The position numbers and the translations under genes were made by a program. Below are positions 1 through 8,572 of a stretch of DNA of 64,000 bases, one piece after another (position 1 is the first letter of the stretch; every line of letters begins with the position of its first letter). The notes below the pieces were generated by a model. That model was not told the origin of the DNA, did no database searches, and saw only the letters and a program-made list of their open reading frames with translations. The DNA lies in NCBI RefSeq assembly GCF_009601505.1, contig NZ_WITC01000027.1:17860-81859 (forward strand). The letters are read 5' to 3'. The DNA is from Sinorhizobium terangae (GTDB lineage: Bacteria > Pseudomonadota > Alphaproteobacteria > Rhizobiales > Rhizobiaceae).

Positions 1-1797
1 GCGGAATTGGCCGACGAGCTCACTGAGCTTCTCGGCGTCCTGCGCGAGCGTGTGGCTCGAAGCGTTGGTCTGCTCGACCATCGCAGCGTTCTGCTGCGTC
101 ATCTGATCGAGCTGGCCGACAGCGGTGCTGATTTCGTTGAGCCCGGTCGACTGCTCGCGCGCCGCCATCACGATCGAGCTCATATGTTCGTTGATGCGCG
201 CGACGTCGGCGCCGATGCGGCCGAGCGCCTCGCCGGTCGCCTGCACCAGCTTTACGCCCGTGCCGACCTCGTTGCCGGATCGTGTGACAAGCGCCTTTAT
301 GTCCTTCGCCGCGCCGGCCGCCCGCTGGGCGAGTTCGCGAACCTCCTGGGCAACGACGGCAAAGCCCTTGCCCGCTTCCCCTGCCCGCGCAGCCTCGACA
401 CCGGCATTGAGCGCCAGAAGGTTCGTCTGGAAGGCGATCTCGTCGATGACATTGATGATCTTGCCGATTTCGTTGGAGGCGCCCTCGATGCGCGCCATCG
501 CAGAGATCGCTTCGCCGACGATGCGTCCGGATTCTTCCGCGTTGGTGCGCGTCTCGTCGACCATGCGGCTTGCTTCTTCGGCGCGCTCGGTCGCGGTCTT
601 CACCGTCACAGTGATTTCCTCCAGAGCGGCCGAGGTCTGTTCGAGCGACGCCGCCTGCCGTTCCGTCCGCCGAGCCAGATCGTCGGCGGCGCTGCGCATC
701 TGCCGACCGTTTGTTTCGATCGAAACGGCATTCTCCTTGACGCTTGCAAGAACGTGGCCCAGCCGTTCGACGGTGTTGTTGAAATCACGGCGCAGCACAT
801 CGAGGTCACCTACGAAAGGTTCGCGGATTGCGACTGCAAGATTGCCCTCGGCAAGCTGGTTAAGGGCCCGCCCGAGCGCATCGACCGCGGTTTTGATGCG
901 GGCGACAGCCTGGTCGCGCTCGGCTTCCTGACGCTGGCGCTCCTCCTCGATTTCCCTGCGGCTCGCCATCGCGTTCTGCTCCAGCGAACGTTTTTCGATC
1001 GCCGAAGCCCGGAAGAGCTCCACGGACCGGGCCATCTCGCCGATTTCGTCGCCGCGCGCGAGCCCTGCCAGGCTGGAGGTCAGATCGCCCGAATGGATCC
1101 GCTGCATGCTGTCGCGCAAGCCGAGGATGCCCCGGCGCAATGCATTGCCGTGGAACCAGATCAGCGCCAGCAAGGTCGCCATCGCCAGCAGCCCTGCGGC
1201 TCCCTGCAATACGAGTGCGTTCGCTGATGCGGCTTGTGTCTCGGCGATGCGCGCGGACGCAAGGCCAGCGGCGGCTTCGCTCAGCTCAGCGAGTGCGGCG
1301 CCAAGACGCTCCCCGCCGCCATCGATCGCATCGTCGATGCGGGCGAATTCGTCCGCTTGCGCTCCAGTCTCCACCAGCGCCTTCAGATCCACCTCAACCG
1401 CCTTGCGCAATTGGGCAAGATCGGCATCGAAGTTGGAGAGAACTTCCGGTCTGCCGAGGAGACGCGCCAGCGCCTCGACATCGGCTTTCCTGGCGTCGAG
1501 CGTTGCGAGCGAAGCTTTGATTTGGGCCGCGCGCTCGGGCAGAATCTTGCCTTCGTCACGATCGACGATCGTGTCCATCGCCGCGAGCACCAGCTCAAGG
1601 CCGGCAAGTCGCATTTCCTCGACCGTCCTCATGCCGCGCTGGGCGGCGACCGCCTTTTCAAGCGTCTGTTCCGATCGCCGCTCCTGGTACAAACCAACGG
1701 TGAGCACCGAACCAAAGCCGAGGAAGGCGGCGGCTGCAAGAGTCGCCAGTCGCTGGCTGATCGAGAGGGTGCGTCCGACGGATGGAGAGGTGTTCAT
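1..1797 (-). CDS. Methyl-accepting chemotaxis protein, C-terminus cut by window edge
   Basis: A chemoreceptor that would signal through CheA/CheW. The ATG at 1797 opens a frame of 599 codons that is still open at base 1. Translation shows a first membrane segment at about residues 18-35, a periplasmic region of about 160 residues, a second membrane segment near 195-217, a HAMP-like linker and a long coiled-coil signalling domain. The highly conserved hairpin tip is visible (EIAFQTNLLALNAGVEAARA, near residue 455). The last residues in the window (EKLSELVGQFR) are typical of the extreme C-terminus, so only a short tail is missing. The ligand is unknown because the sensor region is variable. 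No chemotaxis genes lie next to it, so it is an orphan receptor. Family assignment is very secure. Confidence 0.95.
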   Translation of the reverse strand, partial: MNTSPSVGRTLSISQRLATLAAAAFLGFGSVLTVGLYQERRSEQTLEKAVAAQRGMRTVEEMRLAGLELVLAAMDTIVDRDEGKILPERAAQIKASLATLDARKADVEALARLLGRPEVLSNFDADLAQLRKAVEVDLKALVETGAQADEFARIDDAIDGGGERLGAALAELSEAAAGLASARIAETQAASANALVLQGAAGLLAMATLLALIWFHGNALRRGILGLRDSMQRIHSGDLTSSLAGLARGDEIGEMARSVELFRASAIEKRSLEQNAMASRREIEEERQRQEAERDQAVARIKTAVDALGRALNQLAEGNLAVAIREPFVGDLDVLRRDFNNTVERLGHVLASVKENAVSIETNGRQMRSAADDLARRTERQAASLEQTSAALEEITVTVKTATERAEEASRMVDETRTNAEESGRIVGEAISAMARIEGASNEIGKIINVIDEIAFQTNLLALNAGVEAARAGEAGKGFAVVAQEVRELAQRAAGAAKDIKALVTRSGNEVGTGVKLVQATGEALGRIGADVARINEHMSSIVMAAREQSTGLNEISTAVGQLDQMTQQNAAMVEQTNASSHTLAQDAEKLSELVGQFR

Positions 1798-2028
1798 TGA
1801 CTGGCAGTCCATGGCAATGGACCCGCCGCGGCAGGCGAGGTCCTCCGTTACGATCGATGCGGAAGGCCGGGCTCGATCAAACCGGATGACCTCATGTCAT
1901 ATCGAAGTGGTGCACTTCTCCGCTTTCGGCGACACTGGCAAACAGACCTTAACCATTCGCTAAAACATGGCTACCAGCTCTGCGGATCAACCGCCTGTGC
2001 TCCCCTTTCTTTGTCGCCTTCGAGTGCT

Positions 2029-2199
2029 ATGATCCGGGGTATGCGCACGGACACGAAGAAATCGCTCTCGCCCCTCGTCCTCACCCTTTTTGCGGGCGTG
2101 TTCGCACTCGTCGCACTCCTGGCTTTCCAAGGCTGGATCGCGCATGGCGCCGACATCTTCCTGTCGCTCGCTCAAGCCGGCATTTCCTGGTGCTTCTGA
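2029..2199 (+). CDS. Small single-pass membrane protein, function unknown
   Basis: A short frame encoding 56 residues from ATG 2029, or 52 from ATG 2041; neither start has a strong ribosome-binding site. After a basic N-terminus there is a hydrophobic stretch (LVLTLFAGVFALVALLAF) that would cross the membrane once, followed by a short tail. It lies 124 bases upstream of the SCO-family gene on the same strand, so it could share its transcript. No family is recognised. The hydrophobic pattern and composition suggest a real gene, but evidence is limited. Confidence 0.5.
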   Translation: MIRGMRTDTKKSLSPLVLTLFAGVFALVALLAFQGWIAHGADIFLSLAQAGISWCF

Positions 2200-2323
2200 C
2201 GCCCTGGCTTGCCGCATGCACCGCCTGCGGCAATTCTCCCTTTGCGCCGGTGGTGGTGACGCGGTATCACAACGCCACGTTCATTGAACGCCCTTACGAA
2301 GGCTCAGCAAACCGGTAGCAACG

Positions 2324-2923
2324 ATGAAAACCATACGCATCGTCCTTTGGGCGGCCATCCTCGTCATGGTGGCGATCCTCGGCTGGCTCACCTACGACAT
2401 GACGCAATCGCGGCAGCAGGCGTCCTCCGGTCCCTTCGGCGTGCCCTTCACGCTTGTCGCACAGGACGGCAAGCCGATCACCGAACGGGCGTTCACCGGC
2501 AAGCCGACCGCGCTTTTCTTCGGCTTCACCCATTGCCCGGAAGTCTGCCCGACCACGCTTTTCGAGCTGGACGGCTGGCTTGAAAAGGTTGACCCCGACG
2601 GCAGCAAGCTGCAGGCCTATTTCATCACCGTCGACCCGGAGCGCGACACCCCGGACGTTCTTGGCCAGTACGTCTCCAACGTCTCCAAGCGCATCACCGG
2701 CATTTCCGGACCGCCGGACAAGGTCCTTGAAATGGTCAAGGGCTACCGCGTCTACTACAAGAAGGTGCCGGTCGACGAAAAGAACCCGAACGGCGACTAC
2801 ACCATGGACCACACGGCCTCGGTGTTCCTTCTCGACGCCAACGGGCACTTCAGCGGCACGATTGCCTATGGCGAGAACCCGGACACCGCCGTTCAGAAGC
2901 TCGAGAACCTGACCAAGAGTTGA
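2324..2923 (+). CDS. SCO1/SenC family copper chaperone / thioredoxin-fold protein
   Basis: SCO proteins bind copper and help assemble the CuA centre of cytochrome c oxidase, or act as periplasmic thiol-disulfide proteins. The 199-residue product has an N-terminal membrane anchor (about residues 5-23). The copper-binding CxxxC motif is present (FTHCPEVCPTT, Cys71 and Cys75), as is the conserved partner His163 in MDHTASVFLLD, so all three ligands are there. Length is normal for the family. Neighbours (a small membrane protein upstream, prmA downstream) give no extra hint of function. A strong terminator follows. Confidence 0.93.
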   Translation: MKTIRIVLWAAILVMVAILGWLTYDMTQSRQQASSGPFGVPFTLVAQDGKPITERAFTGKPTALFFGFTHCPEVCPTTLFELDGWLEKVDPDGSKLQAYFITVDPERDTPDVLGQYVSNVSKRITGISGPPDKVLEMVKGYRVYYKKVPVDEKNPNGDYTMDHTASVFLLDANGHFSGTIAYGENPDTAVQKLENLTKS

Positions 2924-2952
2924 GCGGCTACTTCATCATCTCCCATTCCCGC

Positions 2953-2986
2953 AAAGCGCCGGCTCCCCGCCGGCGCTTTGCGTTTC
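2953..2986 (+). terminator. Rho-independent terminator after the SCO gene
   Basis: A perfect 11-bp inverted repeat (2953-2963 with 2969-2979) with a 5-base loop, followed by a T-containing tract, lies 30 bases after the SCO stop codon. Confidence 0.85.
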
Positions 2987-3036
2987 TACCGGATCCATGA
3001 TAGCCGCGAGGCCGACCACATCCGAAGGACAGATCG

Positions 3037-3912
3037 TTGAGCGAGATAAGACTTTTCGTCACCAGCACCGAGAAACAGGTCGCGGCCGTGCTCGATGTCA
3101 TGAGCACGATCTTCGAGGACGACGACTATGCCATCGCGACGATGGAGATCGACGAGAAGCGCGACGTCTGGGAAGCCTCGGTCTACATGATGGCGGACGA
3201 GGAGGAGAGCGTCAGGGTGCGGCTTGCCGACGCGCTCGCCGCGGGTTTCTCCCATCTGCCGATCGAACGCGAAGTTTTGCCCGATATCGACTGGATCGCC
3301 AAATCGCTGGAAGGGCTCGCCCCCGTGCGCGCCGGACGCTTCGTCGTCCACGGCTCTCATGATCGAGACAAGGTCAGGACCGGCGAGATAGCGATCGAGA
3401 TCGACGCCGGCCAGGCCTTCGGCACGGGCCATCATGGCACAACCGCCGGGTGCCTAGAAGTGCTTGCCTCCGTTGCGCATACGCGGCCGGTCCGCAATGT
3501 CCTCGACCTCGGCACAGGTAGCGGCGTGCTTGCGATCGCGGCCTGGAAACTCCTGCATGTGCCGGTGCTTGCCACCGACATCGATCCGATCGCGACCCGC
3601 GTCGCGAGCGAAAACGCCCGCCGCAACGGCGTCGTCACTGGCATGACCTTTGCCACCGCCCCCAGTTTCCACTCGACGGCGTTCAGCACCAATGGCCCCT
3701 TCGACCTGATCATCGCCAACATCCTGGCGCGGCCGTTGATGAAGATGGCGCCGCAGCTTGTCGCCAATCTCGCCGCCGGCGGCTCGGTCATTCTGTCCGG
3801 CATTCTCGCCGAACAGCGCTGGAAGGTGCTTGCCGCCTATAACGGCCAGCGCCTCAAACACGTGCGCACCATCTGGCGCAACGGCTGGGTCACCATCCAT
3901 CTGACGAAATAG
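3037..3912 (+). CDS. prmA: Ribosomal protein L11 methyltransferase
   Basis: PrmA methylates ribosomal protein L11 in the cytoplasm using S-adenosylmethionine. The 291-residue protein has the N-terminal substrate-recognition domain, then a Rossmann methyltransferase domain with the SAM loop DLGTGSGVLAIA and the family's NILARPL motif, and the conserved segment AFGTGHHGTT just before the fold. The start is TTG at 3037, supported by an AAGGA ribosome-binding site 7 bases upstream. It is slightly shorter than the enterobacterial enzyme, as usual in alphaproteobacteria. It stands alone between a terminator and an intergenic repeat. Confidence 0.93.
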   Translation: MSEIRLFVTSTEKQVAAVLDVMSTIFEDDDYAIATMEIDEKRDVWEASVYMMADEEESVRVRLADALAAGFSHLPIEREVLPDIDWIAKSLEGLAPVRAGRFVVHGSHDRDKVRTGEIAIEIDAGQAFGTGHHGTTAGCLEVLASVAHTRPVRNVLDLGTGSGVLAIAAWKLLHVPVLATDIDPIATRVASENARRNGVVTGMTFATAPSFHSTAFSTNGPFDLIIANILARPLMKMAPQLVANLAAGGSVILSGILAEQRWKVLAAYNGQRLKHVRTIWRNGWVTIHLTK

Positions 3913-3921
3913 CGGGTTGTC

Positions 3922-4036
3922 ACCTGCCCGTTATCCGCCTACCGGCACCTTCTCCTCGCAAGCAGGGGGATGGGACGACGCCGCACGCTCCCAATCCGCT
4001 CTCCCCGTCAGAACGGGGAGAGCGCTAGGGTGAGGG
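3922..4036. repeat. RIME-like hairpin repeat of rhizobia
   Basis: Two GC-rich imperfect hairpins in tandem, the second with CTCTCCCCG and CGGGGAGAG arms, ending in GGTGAGGG. Related copies are at 8489-8548 and at the right edge. The pattern matches Rhizobium-specific intergenic mosaic elements by recall; copy number was not measured. Confidence 0.7.
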
Positions 4037-4135
4037 CCGATCAAAGGAGCACTGGTGGCAATTGTTGGTGTCGGCGGTCGCAGCGCGGACGCTACTCCCC
4101 TGATCCAGCGAAATCGCCGAGTAAGCAGAAAACGA

Positions 4136-4172
4136 AAAAGGCCACCCAGTCCATCATGACGGGTGACCTTTT
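4136..4172 (-). terminator. Possible minus-strand terminator
   Basis: Arms 4136-4147 and 4161-4172 pair with one mismatch. Read on the minus strand, the stem is followed by TTTTTCGTTTT. No recognised minus-strand gene lies upstream of it, which makes it a hint of an unannotated transcript. Confidence 0.4.
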
Positions 4173-4312
4173 CGAAACAAAGGCGATGCCGGAGGCATCG
4201 CCTGCTGGGCGGCTTTGAGGCCGACCATGCCCGCGAGCCTGAGGAGGAGGAGCGCTCGAGCGGGCGTCTACCGTTCTGAAATTGGCCACCCTTGAGGGAG
4301 GAGGAGAACAGA

Positions 4313-4441
4313 ATGACCAACTATTCTCAGAACCGCAGCTTTTTTGAACCACCGGATGTTCGTCCGTGTTCGTTGAGCGCGCTTATAAACCATTATTCCG
4401 ATAGAGATAGATGCGTTGCAGCATGGGTGCCATGCATATGA
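4313..4441 (+). CDS. Candidate 42-residue protein, unknown
   Basis: An ATG preceded by an unusually strong GGAGGAGGAG ribosome-binding site 6 bases upstream opens a 42-codon frame (begins MTNYSQNRSFFEPPD). No family, membrane segment or signal peptide is evident and the C-terminal half looks non-descript. It ends 166 bases before pepP. The case rests almost wholly on the ribosome-binding site. Confidence 0.25.
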   Translation: MTNYSQNRSFFEPPDVRPCSLSALINHYSDRDRCVAAWVPCI

Positions 4442-4607
4442 TGCATATGTCCGCAGCCTGGGCAAATGCCCTGATTGGCAGGTGCGTAACCGCGGCGGCC
4501 TGCGCCTGTTCACAGCCGGATATCGCCTCTTTCCTCGGCAGCGACCTTTCCGCTAACATGACGATCATCCCAGTCGCGGTTCTCCGCCAAATTGCCGGAA
4601 ATATTCC

Positions 4608-6440
4608 ATGTTTCAGTCCTTCGAAGTCACCTCCACGCCTCAGTTCGGCAAGGAGCGCACCGCCGCTCTGCGCGCCGTCTTCCCGGCCCTTGGCATTGAC
4701 GGCTTCCTCGTGCCGCGCGCCGACGAATTCCAGGGCGAGTATGTGCCGGCTTCGTCCGAGCGCCTTTCCTGGTTGACCGGCTTCACCGGCTCCGCCGGCG
4801 TTGCGCTTGTCACGCAGCGTGAAGCGATCGTCTTCGTCGATGGACGCTATGTGACCCAGCTCAAGGAGCAGGTGGACGGCAGCGTCTTCACGGGGGGTGA
4901 CCTTATCGGCGAGCCGCCGCATGTCTGGCTGGAGGCTCATGCGCCGAAAGGCTTCCGCCTCGGCATCGACCCGTGGCTTCATACCGGCGCCGAGGTCCTC
5001 AAGCTGCAGAAGGCGCTCGCGGCGGTCGGCGGCGCGCTGGTCTTCCTCGATCACAACCCGCTCGACAAAATCTGGACCGGCCGGCCCGCAGCTCCCCTTG
5101 GCCGGGTGACGATCCAGCCGAGCGAGCATGCCGGCCAACTGGCGAAGGACAAGATTGCCGCGATCGCTGCCGGCCTTGAAGCCAAGGCGGCCGCTGTCGT
5201 CCTCACCGACCCCTCCTCGGTCGCCTGGACCTTCAATATCCGCGGCAGCGACGTGCCGCACACGCCGCATCCGCTTGCCCGCGCGATCATCCATGCGGAC
5301 GGCCGCGCCGAGATCTTCCTCGATAAGCGCAAGACCGGCATCGAACAGGAAGCCTATCTGACCCAGCTTGCCGAAATCACCGCTCCGGCGAGTTTCGAGG
5401 ACCGGCTGGCGGCGCTCGCGACGACTGGTGCGGCGATCATGATCGATCCGGACCTTGCGCCCTTCGCCATCGGTGAACTGATCCGCGAGAAAGGCGGCTC
5501 GGTCGTCGGCGCAGTCGATCCGGCCCGCCTCCCCCGCGCCCGCAAGAACGCCGCCGAGATCCAGGGATCGGCGCGCGCGCATCTACAGGACGGCGCCGCG
5601 ATGGTCGAATTCCTCGCCTGGCTTGACCAGACCGAGCCCGGCAGCGTGACCGAGATCGCCGCAACGGAAAGGCTGGAGGCCCTGCGCGCGACCGTCGGCG
5701 AGCGCATGCAGAATCCGCTGAAGGACATTTCCTTCGACACGATTGCGGGCGCCGGCTCACACGCGGCGATCATGCATTACCGCGTGACGACGGACACGGA
5801 CCGGACAATTGAGCCCGGAACCATGTTCCTGATCGATTCCGGCGCGCAATATATCAACGGCACGACCGATATCACCCGAACGGTTGCGATCGGTGCCGTT
5901 CCGGAAGAGCAGAAGCGCTTCTTCACATTGGTGCTGAAAGGCATGATCGCGATCAGCACGGCGCGCTTCCCCAAGGGTTCGCGCGGTGTCGATCTCGATC
6001 CCCTCGCCCGCATCGCGCTCTGGAAAGCCGGCGCCGACTATGCCCACGGCACCGGCCATGGCGTCGGCTCCTATCTTTCCGTGCATGAGGGACCGCAGCG
6101 CATCGCCCGGCTTTCGACGCAAGAGCTGCTGCCGGGCATGATCCTTTCCAATGAGCCCGGCTACTATCGTCCGGGCGCCTTCGGCATCCGCATCGAAAAC
6201 CTCGTCGTCGTCCGGGAAGCCTCGGAGATCGAAGGCGGCGACCTGCCGATGCTCGGCTTCGACACGCTGACCTACTGCCCGATCGACCGGCGCCTCGTCC
6301 TCCCTTCGCTGTTGACCGACGAGGAGCTTGGCTGGCTGAACGCCTATCATGCCGAAACGCGCGACAAGCTCATGCCGCTCATCGCCAGCGACGACACACG
6401 CCACTGGCTGGAAGCCGCCACCGACGTGATCGCGCGATAG
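4608..6440 (+). CDS. pepP: Aminopeptidase P family metallopeptidase (M24B, Xaa-Pro)
   Basis: Removes N-terminal residues that precede proline; cytoplasmic, with a dinuclear metal centre. The 610-residue protein is the long, three-domain form: two creatinase-like N-terminal domains, then the pita-bread catalytic domain. Metal ligands are visible in order: LIDSGAQYINGTTDITRT (two Asp), GTGHGVGSYLSVHEGP (His), SNEPGYYRPG (Glu) and GIRIENL (Glu). A conserved C-terminal extension follows. A GGAAA ribosome-binding site supports the ATG at 4608. It is monocistronic and converges on the small minus-strand gene at 6889. Confidence 0.93.
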   Translation: MFQSFEVTSTPQFGKERTAALRAVFPALGIDGFLVPRADEFQGEYVPASSERLSWLTGFTGSAGVALVTQREAIVFVDGRYVTQLKEQVDGSVFTGGDLIGEPPHVWLEAHAPKGFRLGIDPWLHTGAEVLKLQKALAAVGGALVFLDHNPLDKIWTGRPAAPLGRVTIQPSEHAGQLAKDKIAAIAAGLEAKAAAVVLTDPSSVAWTFNIRGSDVPHTPHPLARAIIHADGRAEIFLDKRKTGIEQEAYLTQLAEITAPASFEDRLAALATTGAAIMIDPDLAPFAIGELIREKGGSVVGAVDPARLPRARKNAAEIQGSARAHLQDGAAMVEFLAWLDQTEPGSVTEIAATERLEALRATVGERMQNPLKDISFDTIAGAGSHAAIMHYRVTTDTDRTIEPGTMFLIDSGAQYINGTTDITRTVAIGAVPEEQKRFFTLVLKGMIAISTARFPKGSRGVDLDPLARIALWKAGADYAHGTGHGVGSYLSVHEGPQRIARLSTQELLPGMILSNEPGYYRPGAFGIRIENLVVVREASEIEGGDLPMLGFDTLTYCPIDRRLVLPSLLTDEELGWLNAYHAETRDKLMPLIASDDTRHWLEAATDVIAR

Positions 6441-6690
6441 AACTTGCATTGTTTCAAAGAGTTAGAGCGATTCCAGGAAAAGCGTGTGGCGGCATAAATT
6501 GTGTAATATCAAATAGCTAGATCGCTTCGCGAGTTCATTCAAACAGTGAAAACGATCTAATCGCCACAGAAATAGGAGTCTTTTCGCGAACCGGCGTCGC
6601 GAAACTTCGTGACAAGTAAAGGACGCGGGGAGGCCCGGCGGCGTAGGTTGGGGGCTACAGGGGGCGGCCGGGCCTCGGTTGGGAGGTACG

Positions 6691-6774
6691 ATGTCTCTAC
6701 CAACGATACTGTTATATTTCCCGCGCCACTCCGGCGTAACCCGGAAATTTTACGGGATTGCACGCTTGGTTTGA
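6691..6774 (+). CDS. Candidate 27-residue peptide, unknown
   Basis: A short frame (begins MSLPTILLYFP) has a good ribosome-binding site, GGGAGG 4 bases before the ATG. It sits between two perfect hairpins, which could make it a leader peptide or part of a small RNA. No homologue is recognised and chance occurrence is quite possible. Confidence 0.2.
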   Translation: MSLPTILLYFPRHSGVTRKFYGIARLV

Positions 6775-6861
6775 AAATCGTCATTCGCCAAGCGTGAAAG
6801 GCCGGGCCACGCGGCACCCTCGAGGCCTGACCGATCGTTCGCGGAATTTTCAAAGCTGAAA

Positions 6862-6882
6862 GGCCGGGGCGATTCCCGGCTC
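6862..6882 (-). terminator. Terminator of the small secreted protein gene
   Basis: A GGCCGGG / CCCGGCT hairpin begins 7 bases past the stop codon of the minus-strand gene; a short pyrimidine stretch follows it. Confidence 0.6.
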
Positions 6883-6888
6883 TTCCAT

Positions 6889-7128
6889 TCAGATTCCCAG
6901 CATTTTCTTCGCCTCGCCGAGCGCTGCCTCCGAGCCTGCGTGATCGCCGGACTGGTGCAACTGTTCGCCCTGCTGGCGCAACTGCTTGACCTTGGCCATG
7001 TCGGCTTCAGAAAGGGAGGCGTTCGGCAGGGCGGCGTCAATCGCCGCCATCATGGTGGGGCACTGATTGGCGAAGGCCGTTACAGGTGCGAGCGCCAAAA
7101 GAAGGGCAATTGAAATCCTGATAATCAT
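6889..7128 (-). CDS. Small secreted protein, function unknown
   Basis: Encodes 79 residues. The N-terminus is a clear signal peptide (IIRISIALLLALAPVTAFA, cleavage predicted after AFA at residue 20). The mature part is about 59 residues, mostly charged helix (EADMAKVKQLRQQGEQLHQS), with a single cysteine near its start. The pattern fits a small periplasmic helical protein. The GGAG ribosome-binding site upstream of ATG 7128 supports the start. It lies downstream of azlCD on the same strand, 128 bases away. No function can be assigned. Confidence 0.75.
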   Translation of the reverse strand: MIIRISIALLLALAPVTAFANQCPTMMAAIDAALPNASLSEADMAKVKQLRQQGEQLHQSGDHAGSEAALGEAKKMLGI

Positions 7129-7256
7129 GGGGTCGCTCCTCCAGAGCCGGAGGGCTGATGCCTCTCCGGCAACCAAAAGATGATAGCCCAGTGTCGGTTC
7201 AGCGCCAATGGTGGGCGCCCGACTAGCACTGTCCGGCAGCCGGGAGGACGAGAGAA

Positions 7257-7565
7257 CTACAGAACCACGTGCCGGATCACCATCACCACGGCCCAGCCGA
7301 CAAGCAGCATCCGGAGTGTCGAGAAGCGCAGTCCGATCGCGAAGGCGACGAGCATCGACACCGCGACATCGAAGCCACCATAGACAAAGGCCGGTGCAAC
7401 CAGCGTCGTCAGGACCGCCGCCGGGACGGCGTTCAGCGCCGCTTCGAGCCGCGGTGGAATGCGCTTCAACTGGGTGATCAGCACATAGCCGCCGAACCGG
7501 GTCGCGAAGGTGGCGAGTGCGGCGGCAACGATCAGGTAGATCAGGTTGAGGTGCTGTGCGTCCAC
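7257..7565 (-). CDS. azlD: AzlD family branched-chain amino acid exporter subunit
   Basis: AzlD is the small membrane partner of AzlC in LIV-E family exporters of branched-chain amino acids. The 102-residue product has about four hydrophobic segments and the family-typical ATRFGGYVL region near residue 21. It begins 3 bases after the azlC stop codon, so the two are cotranscribed and probably translationally coupled. Substrate is inferred from the family. Confidence 0.9.
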   Translation of the reverse strand: MDAQHLNLIYLIVAAALATFATRFGGYVLITQLKRIPPRLEAALNAVPAAVLTTLVAPAFVYGGFDVAVSMLVAFAIGLRFSTLRMLLVGWAVVMVIRHVVL

Positions 7566-7568
7566 GGC

Positions 7569-8288
7569 TCAGGCCTCCTTTTTCACGGGCGCCGGCCCTT
7601 GCCTCAGGCGATGCTCCGGCGGCAAGACGGCCGCGAGTAGGATGCCCGCAAGCGCGCCGATACTGACATGCCAGGGCGAGCCGACGAAATGCATCGCGGC
7701 AACGGAGGCGACGGCGCTGGTGGCGACCACGGGCAGGAAGCGATCGCGTGTGCGGAAGCCGAGCACGAGCCCGAGGAAATAGATCGGCAGGAGCACATCG
7801 AGGCCGATCGCCTTCGGATCGCCGATCAACTGGCCGAACAGTGCGCCGACCAGCGTGTTGAGGATCCACGGGAAATAGATCACGAGCCCGAAGCCGAGAT
7901 ACCAGGAAAAGGTCACCGGCAGACCGCGCTCCGCCCGCCTTTCGCTTTCGGCATATTGCGGATCGACCAGCAGGAAGAAAGCCATGAGCTTCTGGGCGAG
8001 CGTGAAGTGGCGGATGTGCTTTGCGATCGAGGCGGAATAAAGCACGTGACGGAAATTGACCGCGAAGACCGAAAGCACGACCAGCCACGGCTGCACATTG
8101 TTGCCGAAGAGTTCGATGCCGACCATCTGGCTGGCGCCCGCATAGACGGTGGCGCTCATGAACACCGCATCGGCAACCGAAAAACCGTTATCGACCGCAA
8201 GCGCACCGAAGAGCGCGCCGAAGGGCGACGCGGAAAGCATGACGGGAAAGCCCGTCCGCAGGCCCGCACGGAAATCGTCTCTGTTCAT
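7569..8288 (-). CDS. azlC: AzlC family branched-chain amino acid exporter subunit
   Basis: Large membrane subunit of an AzlCD exporter. The 239-residue protein has multiple hydrophobic segments and AzlC signatures such as LSASPFGALFGALAV near the N-terminus, GASQMVGIELFG, and NFRHVLYSAS. The ATG at 8288 is chosen because a GGAGG site lies 7 bases upstream; longer in-frame starts lack one. No adjacent Lrp or other regulator is present, unlike some azl operons. Confidence 0.92.
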   Translation of the reverse strand: MNRDDFRAGLRTGFPVMLSASPFGALFGALAVDNGFSVADAVFMSATVYAGASQMVGIELFGNNVQPWLVVLSVFAVNFRHVLYSASIAKHIRHFTLAQKLMAFFLLVDPQYAESERRAERGLPVTFSWYLGFGLVIYFPWILNTLVGALFGQLIGDPKAIGLDVLLPIYFLGLVLGFRTRDRFLPVVATSAVASVAAMHFVGSPWHVSIGALAGILLAAVLPPEHRLRQGPAPVKKEA

Positions 8289-8488
8289 GATCATCCTCCG
8301 CCGAAACCGGAGGCATGTCCGCGAACCGGCATGGGGACAGATAGGGGCTGCCGCACCCGACGACAATTCAATTGCGCTGATACAGTGATTGAATTTTCTG
8401 ATGGTTGAATGGCAACTGCCAGGCTCGGTGCAGCTGCTGCACCTGGGGCACGATCATCCGGCGACATACCGTTTTGCTCGCATTTCTG

Positions 8489-8548
8489 CCCCTCATCCCG
8501 CTACCGCGACCTTCTCCCCGCGCGCGGGGAGAAGGTTAGGGTGAGGGG
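8489..8548. repeat. RIME-like hairpin repeat
   Basis: An inverted repeat centred on CTTCTCCCCGCGCGCGGGGA, flanked by CCCCTCAT and GTGAGGGG. Same family as 3922-4036. It lies between panB and azlC and could act as a transcription barrier after panB. Confidence 0.7.
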
Positions 8549-8572
8549 GCAAAGATTGCGATCGTGCAGTGA

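Larger units (their letters stand above)
3913..4607. other. 695-base intergenic region with repeat, hairpins and candidate small ORFs
   Basis: Between prmA and pepP. It contains the repeat at 3922-4036. A hairpin at 4136-4172 (12-bp arms, one mismatch) is followed on the minus strand by a T-rich tract, so it resembles a minus-strand terminator. A perfect 9-bp hairpin lies at 4182-4202. A 42-codon plus-strand frame at 4313-4441 has a strong GGAGGAGGAG ribosome-binding site. Minus-strand frames also exist here, one ending in a short hydrophobic peptide. I cannot name any gene in it. Confidence 0.6.
6441..6888. other. Intergenic region with degenerate repeat and structured DNA
   Basis: The first 120 bases (about 6445-6560) resemble another dispersed Sinorhizobium repeat (TTAGAGCGATTCCAGGAAAAGCGTG type). 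Then come a 10-bp perfect stem (6630-6639 with 6667-6676), a possible 27-codon ORF at 6691-6774 with a GGGAGG ribosome-binding site, a 9-bp perfect stem (6761-6769 with 6788-6796) and a terminator for the minus-strand gene at 6889. No recognised gene. Confidence 0.55.

Noticed and set aside
1967..2032. A 21-codon frame whose stop overlaps ATG 2029
   Set aside because: No ribosome-binding site and no conserved features; overlap alone is weak evidence for a leader peptide.
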